Part shown: piece by piece, positions 51,547 to 60,000 of the stretch | Numbering within the stretch: position 1 is the first letter of the stretch | Layout: each line of letters opens with the position of its first letter | Origin: Natrinema sp. DC36 | Lineage (GTDB): Archaea > Halobacteriota > Halobacteria > Halobacteriales > Natrialbaceae | Reading direction: 5' to 3' | Length of the DNA: 64,000 nucleotides | Assembly (NCBI RefSeq): GCF_020405225.1 | Contig: NZ_CP084472.1 | Span: forward strand, 3,968,001 to 4,032,000 | The notes under the pieces: generated by a model | Seen by the model: the letters and a program-made list of their open reading frames with translations, nothing else | Told to the model about the DNA's origin: nothing | The model's database searches: none | Translations under genes and position numbers: made by a program

Positions 51547-52827
51547 ATGACCGCAGACGACCTGGTCTCGCTTCGCCGAGACCTCCACCGAAAGCCCGAG
51601 CCCGCCTGGTGTGAATTATATACGACCGCACGGATCGTCGACGAGCTCGAGTCTCGACTGGGCGACGACCTCGCCGAACTCCACGTCGGCCCCGACGCCA
51701 TCGCGGGCGAGCATCGGATGGCGGTCCCCGACGACGCCGACCTCACCCACTGGTACGAACGCGCTCGAGATGCGGGGGTCGACGAGGACACCCTCGAGCG
51801 GCTCGAGGGCGGCCACACGGGCGCGGTCGCCGTTCTCGAGCGCGGCGAGGGGCCGACCGTCGGCCTCCGCGTCGATATCGACGGATTGCCGCGGGCGGAG
51901 TCCGATGACCCCGCTCACCTCCCCGTCGCCGAGGGATTTCGCTCCGAGCACGAGGGCGCGATGCACGCTTGCGGCCACGACGCTCACGCGACGATCGGGA
52001 TCGGTGTGCTCGAGCGGGTCGCTCAGAGCGATTTCCGGGGCACGCTGAAGGTATTCTTCCAGCCCGCAGAGGAGGTCGTCGGCGGCGGGAAGTCGATGGC
52101 CGAGAGCGAACACATCGAAGACGTCGACGCCCTGCTCGCGGTGCACATCGGGCTCGACCATCCGACCGGCGAGATCGTCGCCGGCATCGACGGCTTTCTG
52201 GCGGTGTCGCACCTCGAGGCCGAGTTCACGGGCGAATCGGCACACGCCGGTGGCCACCCAGAGCAGGGGCGCAACGCCGTGCAGGCGATGGCGACGGCCG
52301 TCCAGAACCTGTACGGGATTCCCCGGCACAACGACGGCAAGACGCGCGTTAACGCGGGCGTCGTCGAGGGCGGCAGCGCCGCGAACGTCATCCCCGACGA
52401 GGCGCGGATCGTCGCCGAAGTTCGAGGTGAGACGACCGAGCTGATGGAATACATGAAGCGCCGAACCCGACGGGTACTCCGGAGCGCGGCCCAGATGCAC
52501 GACTGCGAGGTCGAAATCGAAACCGGTGCGGAGGCCCCGAGTGCGACGAGCGATCAGGAACTCGTCTCGGTCGTCGCCGACGTCGCGGGCGAGACGGCCG
52601 GCGTGAAGCGCGTTCTCGAGCGCGACGATCTCGGCGGCAGCGAGGACGCGACCTTTCTCATGCGCAAAGTGCAGGAAAACGGCGGTCGTGCCTGCTACGT
52701 CGGCGTCGGCACCGACCACCCCGGCGGCCACCACACCGCGACGTTCGACGTCGACGAGGCGAGTATCGGCCACGGGATCGACGTGCTTGCGGGATCAATC
52801 GAGCGGATTAGCCGTCAACAATCCTGA
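51547..52827 (+). CDS. M20-family amidohydrolase
   Basis: 426 residues. Di-zinc binding is through MHACGHDAH (C141-H143 area) and EEVVGGG. GESAHAGGHPEQGRNAV and GGSAANVIPDEARI belong to the lid domain, and VGTDHPGGHHTATFDVDE supplies the late ligand. The layout resembles AbgA/AbgB p-aminobenzoyl-glutamate or N-acyl amino acid hydrolases. It probably removes an acyl group from an amino acid. ATG at 51547 is used, MTADDLVSLRRDLHRKPE. Its 3' end faces the geranylgeranyl reductase gene. Confidence 0.88.
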   Translation: MTADDLVSLRRDLHRKPEPAWCELYTTARIVDELESRLGDDLAELHVGPDAIAGEHRMAVPDDADLTHWYERARDAGVDEDTLERLEGGHTGAVAVLERGEGPTVGLRVDIDGLPRAESDDPAHLPVAEGFRSEHEGAMHACGHDAHATIGIGVLERVAQSDFRGTLKVFFQPAEEVVGGGKSMAESEHIEDVDALLAVHIGLDHPTGEIVAGIDGFLAVSHLEAEFTGESAHAGGHPEQGRNAVQAMATAVQNLYGIPRHNDGKTRVNAGVVEGGSAANVIPDEARIVAEVRGETTELMEYMKRRTRRVLRSAAQMHDCEVEIETGAEAPSATSDQELVSVVADVAGETAGVKRVLERDDLGGSEDATFLMRKVQENGGRACYVGVGTDHPGGHHTATFDVDEASIGHGIDVLAGSIERISRQQS

Positions 52828-52858
52828 CCGGCGCTTTTTCAACTACTCTCGAGCGGGA

Positions 52859-53102
52859 GTGGCCGGGAGCGGACTCCGAGCACCGCGAGGAATCCGTGAC
52901 CCGGGGAAGGGCAGGCGGTTCACCGATATTCACCGCGAGCGAGGCTGGAGGCCGAGCGAGCGGGCCGACGACCGACCCAACGGGGAGGGAGGAGTGCTTT
53001 TCATCGAAGCTAAGCGGGATCGAAGATCCCGCGAGGTCCGAGAGAGCTTCGCTCTCTCGAGATTTTGCCGAGGGCGCGGCGAAGCCGCGCCCGCAGCGCA
53101 AA
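52859..53102 (+). repeat. Modular intergenic repeat, copy C (full)
   Basis: Same module order as the copy at 46.2 kb. The first hairpin (52870-52896) has one covarying and one broken pair relative to that copy. The GA-type subunit is CCGCGAGCGA-N11-GAGCGAGCGG (52933-52963). 52954-53075 is identical over 122 bp to copy B. The last hairpin differs completely: GGGCGCGGC-GAA-GCCGCGCCC. The element ends 9 nt before the stop codon of the geranylgeranyl reductase gene. Confidence 0.92.
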
Positions 53103-53111
53103 AGTTCGCTG

Positions 53112-54518
53112 TTAGTACTTTGGGTCAGCCCCGGTCGTCTCGTAGACCTTCTCCATGAGTTCGTCGCGGCGGTCCTGCCAGCCCGCGAGTCCCGCGGGGC
53201 TGGTCGGATAGTTCTCGTAGTGGGCGAGCAGTTCGTCGGCGCGGCGCTTGGTCCGGTAGAGGTTCCAGATGGTTCCCCAGTGACCGCGACTCTTGACCAG
53301 GGCCTCGAGTTTGAGTTTGAGCCCGATGTCCGTGCTGCCGGAGTACAGCGCTTCGGCGAGTTTGTCGCCGGGCATCGCGGCGAGCAGTCCCATCAGGTCG
53401 TCGACGTCGACGGCCGTCGAGAGGATGTTGTAGACGTCCAGCGCGGCGTAGCGCGCGCCGAAGTGCTCCATCACCTTCTCGTTGTACGCCCAGAAGGTGT
53501 CCTCGCTGTAGTCGCCGGTCTCGAGGGCCTCGATGGCCTGCTCGGCGGCGTACTTGCCGCCGTAGGCGGCACCGGCGATGCCGCCGCCCGTGGTCGGGTT
53601 GACGTGGCCGGCGGCGTCGCCGATGGCCATGTAGCCCGGATGGACGGCGGAGTCGTAGGGCCGCCGAGTGGGTAGCGCCGCGCCGAGTTTGTCCTCGACT
53701 TCGGCACCCTCGAACTCGGGGCGGTTCTCGAGGTCGCGTTTGAGGTCGTCGACTAATTGCATCGGCTCCTCGGTCATCTGGAAGCCCAGGCCGGCGTTGA
53801 TCTCGGTGTCGGTCCGCGGGAAGTACCAGAGGTAGCCCGCCGCGCGCTCGGTGGGCTTGAAGACGAGTGCGTCGTCCCATTCGACGGGGTCCTCGACGTG
53901 AACGATCTCGCGGTAGGCCGAACAGAAGTGACTGTAGTTGACGTTCGTGTCGAACGTGGAGTCCGAAAAGTCGACGTTGTCCTGGAGCACCGACAGCGAG
54001 CCCGCGGCGTCGATGACGATATCGGACTCGTACTCGAGCGGCTCCCCCTTGCGGATCGTCTCGACGCCCGTGACGCGGCCGTCGTCGTTCTGGACGACGT
54101 TTTTGACGACGGTGTCGTAGTGAAAGTCGACGCCGGTGTCTTCGGCGCCGTCGATGATCCGCCGGCCGTACTCCCACCGGTCGATGACGGCGAGCTCGCC
54201 CGGGACCGGAATCTCGAGGACGGTGTCCTCCTGTGGAATCTCGAAGCGACCGTGATCGACGCCGGTGTTGGTGAAGGCCGGCTCGAGTTTCGATTTCGGA
54301 ATCGCCTCGGGGAAGGCGTCGGCACCCTTCAGCGCGTCCCCGCAGGCGATGTGGCCGGCTTCGGTCTCGGACTTTCGCTCGAGGACGACGACGTCGTACC
54401 CTTCCCGTGCGATGGTCGCTGCGGCGTAGCACCCTGCAGTGCCGGCTCCGACGACGACAGCGTCCGGCGACTGCGTTCCCGTCGTCGTAGTAGCGGCCGA
54501 CTGTTCCTGCGTACTCAT
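53112..54518 (-). CDS. Geranylgeranyl reductase-family FAD protein
   Basis: 468 residues. N-terminal FAD motif AVVVGAGTAGCYAAATIAREGYDVVVLERK, then GHIACGDALKG, and GYMAIGDAAGHVNPTTGGGI, the second FAD contact. It probably saturates the isoprenoid chains of archaeal lipids (geranylgeranyl groups). Start MSTQEQSAATTTTGTQ at 54518. The C-terminal ~100 residues are helical and end ETTGADPKY. It is divergent from a 2Fe-2S ferredoxin, a possible electron donor. Confidence 0.9.
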   Translation of the reverse strand: MSTQEQSAATTTTGTQSPDAVVVGAGTAGCYAAATIAREGYDVVVLERKSETEAGHIACGDALKGADAFPEAIPKSKLEPAFTNTGVDHGRFEIPQEDTVLEIPVPGELAVIDRWEYGRRIIDGAEDTGVDFHYDTVVKNVVQNDDGRVTGVETIRKGEPLEYESDIVIDAAGSLSVLQDNVDFSDSTFDTNVNYSHFCSAYREIVHVEDPVEWDDALVFKPTERAAGYLWYFPRTDTEINAGLGFQMTEEPMQLVDDLKRDLENRPEFEGAEVEDKLGAALPTRRPYDSAVHPGYMAIGDAAGHVNPTTGGGIAGAAYGGKYAAEQAIEALETGDYSEDTFWAYNEKVMEHFGARYAALDVYNILSTAVDVDDLMGLLAAMPGDKLAEALYSGSTDIGLKLKLEALVKSRGHWGTIWNLYRTKRRADELLAHYENYPTSPAGLAGWQDRRDELMEKVYETTGADPKY

Positions 54519-54549
54519 ACCAACACTGTCCACACCACGGGAAGAAAAC

Positions 54550-54559
54550 GTTTTATGTG
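54550..54559 (-). promoter_or_regulatory. TATA-like box for the geranylgeranyl reductase gene
   Basis: Read on the minus strand: CACATAAAAC, about 35 nt before ATG 54518. The divergent ferredoxin gene has TTTTTAG... AT-rich sequence (about 54695) on its own side. Confidence 0.45.
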
Positions 54560-54725
54560 TGAATTGTTGGATTAGCGGGGTCGAAACCGGACGACGACGG
54601 GTCAGTTTCAGTTCGGGCGTTTGCGTCGGATTCGTTCGAGCGAGCGGGTTTCGGTGATCGATTCCCGCTGTCATCACGACAGCGGGGAATAAAGAGTTTT
54701 AGTGCGGTCTTTCGTAGCGGCCTGT

Positions 54726-55061
54726 ATGACAGAGTACACGATCGAGTTCGTCGGCACGGGTGAGACGATCACCTGTACCGACAAGGAGACGATCCTGAGT
54801 CGGTGTCTCGAGGAGGGCATCGCCCAGGAGTACTCCTGCCGAGTCGGGATGTGTCTCGCGTGTTCGGCGAAGATCCTCGAGGGGGAGGTCACTCAGCCCG
54901 CCGCCCGCGGGCTCACCGACGCGGAAGCGGAGAACTACGCGTTGACCTGTATGGCGCGTCCGCAGTCGGATCTGAAACTCGATCGCGGCAAGTACCCGCC
55001 GAGCATCGAGGGCGACCTCGAGGCCGGTGGCACGAACGACGGCGCGGTCGCCGACGACTGA
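54726..55061 (+). CDS. 2Fe-2S ferredoxin
   Basis: 111 residues. The plant-type cluster ligands are CRVGMCLAC (C38, C43, C46) with the fourth Cys in ALTCMARP. The usual start MTEYTIEFVGTGETITCTD is at 54726. The halophilic C-terminal tail is acidic (GDLEAGGTNDGAVADD). It carries one electron at low potential; the partner is not shown. The gene diverges from the geranylgeranyl reductase gene with about 200 bp between. Confidence 0.93.
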   Translation: MTEYTIEFVGTGETITCTDKETILSRCLEEGIAQEYSCRVGMCLACSAKILEGEVTQPAARGLTDAEAENYALTCMARPQSDLKLDRGKYPPSIEGDLEAGGTNDGAVADD

Positions 55062-55148
55062 ACGCGCCGCGGTCCGTATCACCGCTCGTTTCTTCGGCTC
55101 GTCCCATCGTTTCCCCCACGGTCGCCGTCAGCCCCGCTGCGGTCGCCG

Positions 55149-56369
55149 TTAGTCGGCGACCGCGCAGTTGTTCGGCCCGAGTTCGAGTTCGAACGCCGTC
55201 TCCCCGTCGACGTCCTCGAGGCCGAGGTTCGCTGCGACGATCCGCTCGTGATTGGCCGGCCGCGGCGGCAGGTCGCTCGTGACGCGCTCGACGAACTCGG
55301 CTTCGTCCAGCGAGAGCGCCCCGACTCGATCGCGCAGCGCCCCCATTCTGGCGACGAACGCGCCGTTGTCCCACGGCTCGGCAGCGTCGCTGTAGTGGCC
55401 CGGTGCGATGATCGCGTCGTCGGGCAGCTCGAGGAGGCGACCCTGTAGGGTCTCGTACAGCCGGCGTGCCGCGTGGGCCGCGCCGTCGTCCCCGCGTTCG
55501 AGGTCCGGCCGGCCGACACCCTCGAGAAAGAGTGTGTCGCCGGTGAACAGGAGGTCCTCCAGTCGGTACGAGAGCGATTCGGTCGTGTGACCGGGCGTTG
55601 CGACCGCGGTCAGCGTCGCGTCGCCGACCCGTAACTCGTCGCCGTCCTGCCGAGCGTGCGAGGCAGGGCTCGCGGAACGCAGTTCCGCGGCGTCGCCGAT
55701 CGTCGTCGCGTCGAACGCCAGCCCGCGGTCGGTCGCGCCCTCGGGGACGACTGCTTCGGCGTCCGTCCGTTCCGCGAGGGTTCGAACGCCGCTGACGTGA
55801 TCGGCGTGGACGTGCGTGTCGATCGCGTACCTGATCGGCGCGTTCCGGTCCTCTGCGTCGTCGACGTACCGATCGGTGAACGCTCGAAGCGGATCGATCA
55901 CCGCCGCCTCGCCGTCGCTGTAGATCGCGTAGGCGAGACAGCCGCTCGAGGGGCGGTCGTACTGGACGACCGTCGCCGGCGCGTCGGTCTCGAGTTCGCG
56001 GGCGACGTACAGATCCGCCCAGGCGTCCATCCCGCCGGCGAGGTTGCGCGCGTCGATGCCCGCCTCCCGGAGGAGGGAGACGGCGTGCGCGCTCGCCTCG
56101 CCGCGGCCGCAGACTGCGAGGATCGGCTCCGCCAGATCGGCCGCAAGCTCGTCCGCGCCGCCCGTGGCTTCGGCCTGAATGAACTTCATGTGGGGGATTT
56201 GGACGGCCGTGACGGCTTCTCCCTCGAGGTGCCAGCGCTCGAACTCGTCGCGGTCGCGGACATCGAGGACGGTCAGTTCGTCGCCGGATCGCAGCCGCTC
56301 GGCCAGCGATTCGGGAGCGATCGAGGGGGTCTCGTCGGTCGGATCGGCGGCGTCGCTCCGGTCGGTCAT
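55149..56369 (-). CDS. Rhodanese-like plus metallo-beta-lactamase fusion (persulfide dioxygenase-like)
   Basis: 406 residues. The N-terminal rhodanese domain (about 20-125) has its active Cys in AVCGRGEA (C87). The MBL domain has THVHADHVSG (HxHxDH, 186-191), TPGHTTES and the downstream TGDTLF and GHYS. Such fusions act as sulfur transferase and persulfide dioxygenase, or hydrolase, in sulfur metabolism. Residues 227-241 (AAELRSASPASHARQ) look like an insertion, encoded in part by a perfect palindrome. Start MTDRSDAADPTDETP at 56369. The order rhodanese first and MBL second is less common than MBL first. Confidence 0.88.
   Translation of the reverse strand: MTDRSDAADPTDETPSIAPESLAERLRSGDELTVLDVRDRDEFERWHLEGEAVTAVQIPHMKFIQAEATGGADELAADLAEPILAVCGRGEASAHAVSLLREAGIDARNLAGGMDAWADLYVARELETDAPATVVQYDRPSSGCLAYAIYSDGEAAVIDPLRAFTDRYVDDAEDRNAPIRYAIDTHVHADHVSGVRTLAERTDAEAVVPEGATDRGLAFDATTIGDAAELRSASPASHARQDGDELRVGDATLTAVATPGHTTESLSYRLEDLLFTGDTLFLEGVGRPDLERGDDGAAHAARRLYETLQGRLLELPDDAIIAPGHYSDAAEPWDNGAFVARMGALRDRVGALSLDEAEFVERVTSDLPPRPANHERIVAANLGLEDVDGETAFELELGPNNCAVAD
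55671..55689. repeat. Palindrome inside the rhodanese-MBL gene
   Basis: CGCGGAAC-GCA-GTTCCGCG, an 8-bp perfect inverted repeat with a 3-nt loop. It encodes residues 227-233 of the rhodanese-MBL protein in frame. Its arms match the intergenic palindrome at 9925-9945 (CGCGGAACC-TCC-GGTTCCGCG) except for one extra base pair and the loop. Confidence 0.85.
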
Positions 56370-56457
56370 GGTGATCGGTACGTGATTGCCGCGGTTAAAC
56401 GCGGGGCCGGGCCGGACCGCCACCAACGTTCAACACGCTCCGCGGTGTCGTCGGCGT

Positions 56458-57090
56458 ATGGACGCCGCCGAATTCCGGGACGCGGTCGAGGAATCGATGG
56501 AGACCGAACTCGAGCGGCTCGGGTCGTCCAAACTGCTCGTCGCGCTCACTGACGCGGACCTGACGGCGGAGACTGTCCTCTGGACGGTCGCCGACAGCGA
56601 ACGCGCCGCAACGGGGACGTTCGAGGACTGGACCGACGACGAGAGGGACGAAGAGGCCCGCGAGGCGTTCGCCGAGTTCCGCGACCAGGAGCGCGACCAC
56701 TACGACCGGGTCACAGCGTTGATCGAGGGCGACCACGAGTTCGACGGCGACGACGCGGGGCCGATGCACGACGAACTGCGATCGCTCGAGTCGACGGCGG
56801 CGCGTCTCGGCGGGGTCGTCGGACGGTCGCTGGTCGGCGACCGGACGCACCTGCAGGTGGTGAGCTTCTTCGTCAACGAGGGCGACGAGCGACGGGCCGA
56901 CTGCTTTCGGGAGCTGCGATCCGACACGGCCGCGCAGGGTGAGCGGGCGGCCGCGCTGCTCGAGAGCGTCTGTGCAGAGGACGAGGACTGGGAGCGTGCA
57001 CGGGCGGCCGAGGAGGTAATCGAGGCCGCATACGACGCGTACGCGGGTTCGCTGGACGACCTCGGGATCGATCCGAAACCGATCTGCTGA
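56458..57090 (+). CDS. Acidic helical haloarchaeal protein, possibly ferritin-like
   Basis: 210 residues. Helical throughout and rich in Glu, Asp and Arg. The segment EAFAEFRDQERDHYDRVTAL has Glu/His spaced as in ferritin-like or rubrerythrin metal sites, but the second helix pair lacks clear ligands, so a metal site is only possible. Start MDAAEFRDAVEESM at 56458 follows the shared promoter of the divergent rhodanese-MBL gene. The family name is not known to me. Confidence 0.75.
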   Translation: MDAAEFRDAVEESMETELERLGSSKLLVALTDADLTAETVLWTVADSERAATGTFEDWTDDERDEEAREAFAEFRDQERDHYDRVTALIEGDHEFDGDDAGPMHDELRSLESTAARLGGVVGRSLVGDRTHLQVVSFFVNEGDERRADCFRELRSDTAAQGERAAALLESVCAEDEDWERARAAEEVIEAAYDAYAGSLDDLGIDPKPIC

Positions 57091-57282
57091 GGCGGGGACG
57101 GTGGTTAAGTCTGACGGCGTACTCCACTCGGGCCAAGCATCGTATCTGTGAGCGATCATCGAGAGCGAGTGATTTTAGAATGTCTCATCCACACAGGTCG
57201 TGACTTTTTGATATTGGTTCCCCAGTTATTAAAATTATAATTGACATTTTTCCATCAAAGGCTTTATTTCTAATCAGCTCTT
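57091..57282. other. AT-rich spacer, about 190 bp
   Basis: The start of the AT-rich island. TATA-like TTATTAAAATTATAATTG is at about 57225-57242, upstream of the next gene. GC content falls sharply from the preceding gene. Confidence 0.5.
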
Positions 57283-57744
57283 ATGGTATATATGGTCAGT
57301 CCAGCAGAGAGTATACTCCTATCTCTATATCTCATTCAATTTCTAATCGCTATCTCCGTATACGTAGACATGAGTCGCTTTGACCTTGATAAATTTCAGC
57401 GATATGACCTAGCCATTCTCGTTCCTCTTGGCGGTTTTTTATTATCACCCTATTATGTGTTTAAGAGAGAGGATTTGGAGAAAAGTGAACATCCCCAATT
57501 CTCATATGACAGAATCAAATCAATATTAGTGTCTACGAGAGCAAAATTGTTTGCCCTCACCCTTATGACTGGAGTTCCTTTTAGAGCAGCCGGATCTCAA
57601 GCACCTGGTTCGAAATCTCAACTTGTCCTTCTTATGATCAGTGGAATCGGGGCGTTCCTTCTTTTTAGAATATTACGCCAGTATCAGTCTGCATATATGT
57701 GTGTGACGTCGATCTCGTCTGTTTCCGGGGTCACACTCATATGA
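57283..57744 (+). CDS. AT-rich small membrane protein
   Basis: 153 residues with four likely hydrophobic segments (SILLSLYLIQFLIAISVYV; LAILVPLGGFLLSPYYVF; AKLFALTLMTGVPF; SQLVLLMISGIGAFLLFRIL). Codon use is strongly AT-biased compared with the rest of the window, so it was probably acquired from elsewhere. Two starts are possible, ATG at 57283 or 57292. Its 3' end overlaps the convergent Tat-protein gene by 61 nt. Function unknown. Confidence 0.65.
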   Translation: MVYMVSPAESILLSLYLIQFLIAISVYVDMSRFDLDKFQRYDLAILVPLGGFLLSPYYVFKREDLEKSEHPQFSYDRIKSILVSTRAKLFALTLMTGVPFRAAGSQAPGSKSQLVLLMISGIGAFLLFRILRQYQSAYMCVTSISSVSGVTLI

Positions 57745-58217
57745 ACGTCGTCGGTACGGAGGTCCGATGCACCGATAGAAACGAGATAGCGGTGCATTTC
57801 TTCGTCCGTCGTGGTTCGTTGGAACAGGGGCTCGGGATCGTCAGCCGTCGCCCGCAGCCGAGCGTGGGTTCCCTTGGGCCAATCGGCGTCGAGCGCAGGA
57901 ACCCGCTCTTCGAAGTAGAACGCCGCCGTTCGTCCGTTCTCCGAGTCAGTGACGAACAGCGATCCGTAGTTCGCCGGAATCAAAACGATTACCGACTCGT
58001 TCTCCAGCACTGTGGTGTCGTCCGACTGTAGCTCCAGTCCTGGAATTTCTCTCACGATCGACTCAACTTCCGTTCTCGCCAGCAACGAGTCGATATCGAC
58101 TGTCGCCTTATTCGCTGATGCGGTGCTTACGCCAACAAGTCCGGTGGCCGATGCTGTGCCGAACGCCGCGGTGTTTTTTAGTAACTCTCGCCGATTAGTT
58201 CTCCCATTTTCAGACAT
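57684..58217 (-). CDS. Tat-exported hypothetical protein
   Basis: 177 residues. The signal peptide is twin-arginine type: NRRELLKNTAAFGTASATGLVGVSTASA, with the RR motif RRELLK. The mature part is hydrophilic, ends VTHIYAD and has no Cys. The ATG at 58217 is used; an in-frame TTG 3 nt upstream is possible. The Tat route is typical for folded exported proteins in haloarchaea. It may be a secreted or anchored protein. Base composition is more normal than in the neighbouring membrane gene. Confidence 0.75.
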   Translation of the reverse strand: MSENGRTNRRELLKNTAAFGTASATGLVGVSTASANKATVDIDSLLARTEVESIVREIPGLELQSDDTTVLENESVIVLIPANYGSLFVTDSENGRTAAFYFEERVPALDADWPKGTHARLRATADDPEPLFQRTTTDEEMHRYLVSIGASDLRTDDVHMSVTPETDEIDVTHIYAD

Positions 58218-58669
58218 CAATTTTAATTTTATATTTTAGCACAATAACTATTTCCATGTATCAGATAGAGGAACCTGCGGGAGCAGTCGATTCACATTGA
58301 AAACCGTTTGAACCACTTTTGGATGTGGCTTCGCGCGCTGTTGTTGAAACGTGGAGAACAAGGAAAGTCAGATAGCTACCAGCGTCGGCGAGAAACTGAG
58401 TAGTCTGTGTAAGATTTGACCTATATAGAAGCGTATAGTACTCGATGGAGGGCGGTTAATCAGGACTTTTAGTGAAGCATGTAATGGAAGCAGAACTCGA
58501 CCATGCGATCGAAAAGGTGCAGAAGGTGAACGAGATCGTTCGGACATCTTTGTCACAATTCTTACTTACAGTCCACGGCCTTGAAATGTGAGTACAGACG
58601 GCTAGAAGTGGTGAAGATGGACCCTCCTCCCTCTGATCCGCTCTGCGGTCTAACGGCTCGCGGTCCCCA
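58218..58669. other. AT-rich intergenic region, about 450 bp, with possible decayed coding sequence
   Basis: Two short plus-strand frames have some coding look: one around 58290-58400 (with HFWMWLRALLLKRGE) and a 35-codon frame at 58484-58591 (MEAELDHAIEKVQKVNEIV). Neither is recognised and both lack a clear start context or length. They could be remains of a transferred or mobile gene. No terminal repeats are seen. Confidence 0.4.
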
Positions 58670-59842
58670 TCACTCGACGAAGTCGATGTCCTCGCCTTGC
58701 GCGGGCGCTTCGGGCTGGACGGCGTCCTCGCCGTCGGGCCGGCCGTAGATCTGGGGCGACTCGACGCCGGTGACGACGATCATCGTCCGCATGCTGCCCT
58801 CGAGGCTCTCGTCGATCGAGGTCCCCCAGATGATGCGGGCGTCGGGGTCGATCCGGTCGTAGATCTCCTCGACGACGCCCTCGGCCTCTTCGATGGCCAT
58901 GTCGTTGCCGCCGGTGACGTTGACGAGGGCGGAACTCGCGCCCGAGATGTCGACGTCCAGCAGCGGCGAGCGGAGCGCGGTCTTGACCGAATCCTCGGCC
59001 TTCGCTTCGGAGTCGGATTCGCCCAGGCCGATCATCGCGACGCCGCCGCGTTCCATGACGGTTCGAACGTCGGCGAAGTCGAGGTTGACGAGGCCGGGTT
59101 TCGTGATGAGTTCCGTGATGCCCTTCACCGAGCGCATCAGCACCTCGTCGCTGACCTTGAACGCCTGTCGGACGGGGAGCTTTCCGACTGAATCGAGCAG
59201 GCGGTCGTTGGGAACGACGATGACGGTGTCGCTCACGTCGCGCAGGCGCTCGAGGCCCGCTTCGGCGTTCGTCCGCCGAACTTCACCCTCGGCGGTAAAC
59301 GGCGTCGTCACGATCGAAATCGTCAGCGCGCCGGCCTCGCGGGCGGCCTTGGCGACGACCGGTGCGGAGCCGGTTCCGGTGCCGCCGCCGAGGCCGGCCG
59401 TGACGAAGACCATGTCAGAGCCGTCGATAGCGTCGTAAATGTCCTGCTGGCTCTCGAGAGCCGCTTCCTCGCCGACCTGCGGGAGCGAACCGGCCCCGCG
59501 TCCGCCCGTTTTCTCCTCCCCCATCAGGATCTTCGTGTCGGCGTCGATCTCGACGAGGTGCTGGACGTCCGTGTTGGCGGCGACGAGCTTCGCGCCGTGG
59601 ATGCCCTCCTCGTGCATGCGGTTGATGGTGTTGCCGCCGGCACCACCGCAGCCGACGACCGTGATGTCGGTCTGGAGGTCCTGCAGGACGTCTTCCAGCT
59701 CGTCGTCGGTCATCGTTCCCGTCTGATGCCCGTCTGCTGAGCCGCCGTCTGCCGATCCGCCACCCTGTGGCGCGGCGTCGTCGGGGGCCGTGGCCTCCCC
59801 GTCCTCGGCCTCGTCGATCGCGTTGTCGATTATGGAGTCCAT
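58670..59842 (-). CDS. ftsZ1: Cell division protein FtsZ1
   Basis: 390 residues. The GTP-binding signature [12 protein letters not shown] is at 150-161, the T-loop [12 protein letters not shown] at 65-76, and the NFADVRTVM-type T7 loop is here [11 protein letters not shown]. The N-terminal acidic extension starting [14 protein letters not shown] is typical of haloarchaeal FtsZ1. FtsZ1 assembles first at the mid-cell ring and recruits FtsZ2. The C-terminal end is acidic (EDIDFVE). Start at 59842 is clear. A palindrome sits upstream. Confidence 0.96.
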   Translation of the reverse strand: MDSIIDNAIDEAEDGEATAPDDAAPQGGGSADGGSADGHQTGTMTDDELEDVLQDLQTDITVVGCGGAGGNTINRMHEEGIHGAKLVAANTDVQHLVEIDADTKILMGEEKTGGRGAGSLPQVGEEAALESQQDIYDAIDGSDMVFVTAGLGGGTGTGSAPVVAKAAREAGALTISIVTTPFTAEGEVRRTNAEAGLERLRDVSDTVIVVPNDRLLDSVGKLPVRQAFKVSDEVLMRSVKGITELITKPGLVNLDFADVRTVMERGGVAMIGLGESDSEAKAEDSVKTALRSPLLDVDISGASSALVNVTGGNDMAIEEAEGVVEEIYDRIDPDARIIWGTSIDESLEGSMRTMIVVTGVESPQIYGRPDGEDAVQPEAPAQGEDIDFVE

Positions 59843-59889
59843 TCTTGCCCCTGTCTAAACAATGGAGCATAATTACCTTTCCCCCACAC

Positions 59890-59907
59890 GTCAGACGGAT
59901 GTCTGAC
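59890..59907. promoter_or_regulatory. Inverted repeat upstream of ftsZ1
   Basis: GTCAGAC (59890-59896) and GTCTGAC (59901-59907) are exact inverted copies with a 4-nt spacer, and CACG/ACG flanks extend the symmetry in part. A TATA-like GTAATTATG on the minus strand lies between it and the ftsZ1 ATG, so the site is just upstream of the promoter. Confidence 0.5.
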
Positions 59908-60000
59908 ACGTTAATTGATTCTTATGTGTCTGGGTATGGAGTAGACGAATTTGCAGGAAGACCCCGGGAAAGATCGTCTTACTATCGGCTTTCGTATCAA

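Noticed and set aside
58368-58556. 62-codon minus-strand frame
   Set aside because: There is no family look or promoter, and the composition is that of random AT-rich DNA.
58484-58591. 35-codon plus-strand frame in the AT-rich region before ftsZ1
   Set aside because: It is too short, has no recognised family and no convincing promoter or ribosome-binding site. It is kept only as a possible remnant in the description of that region.
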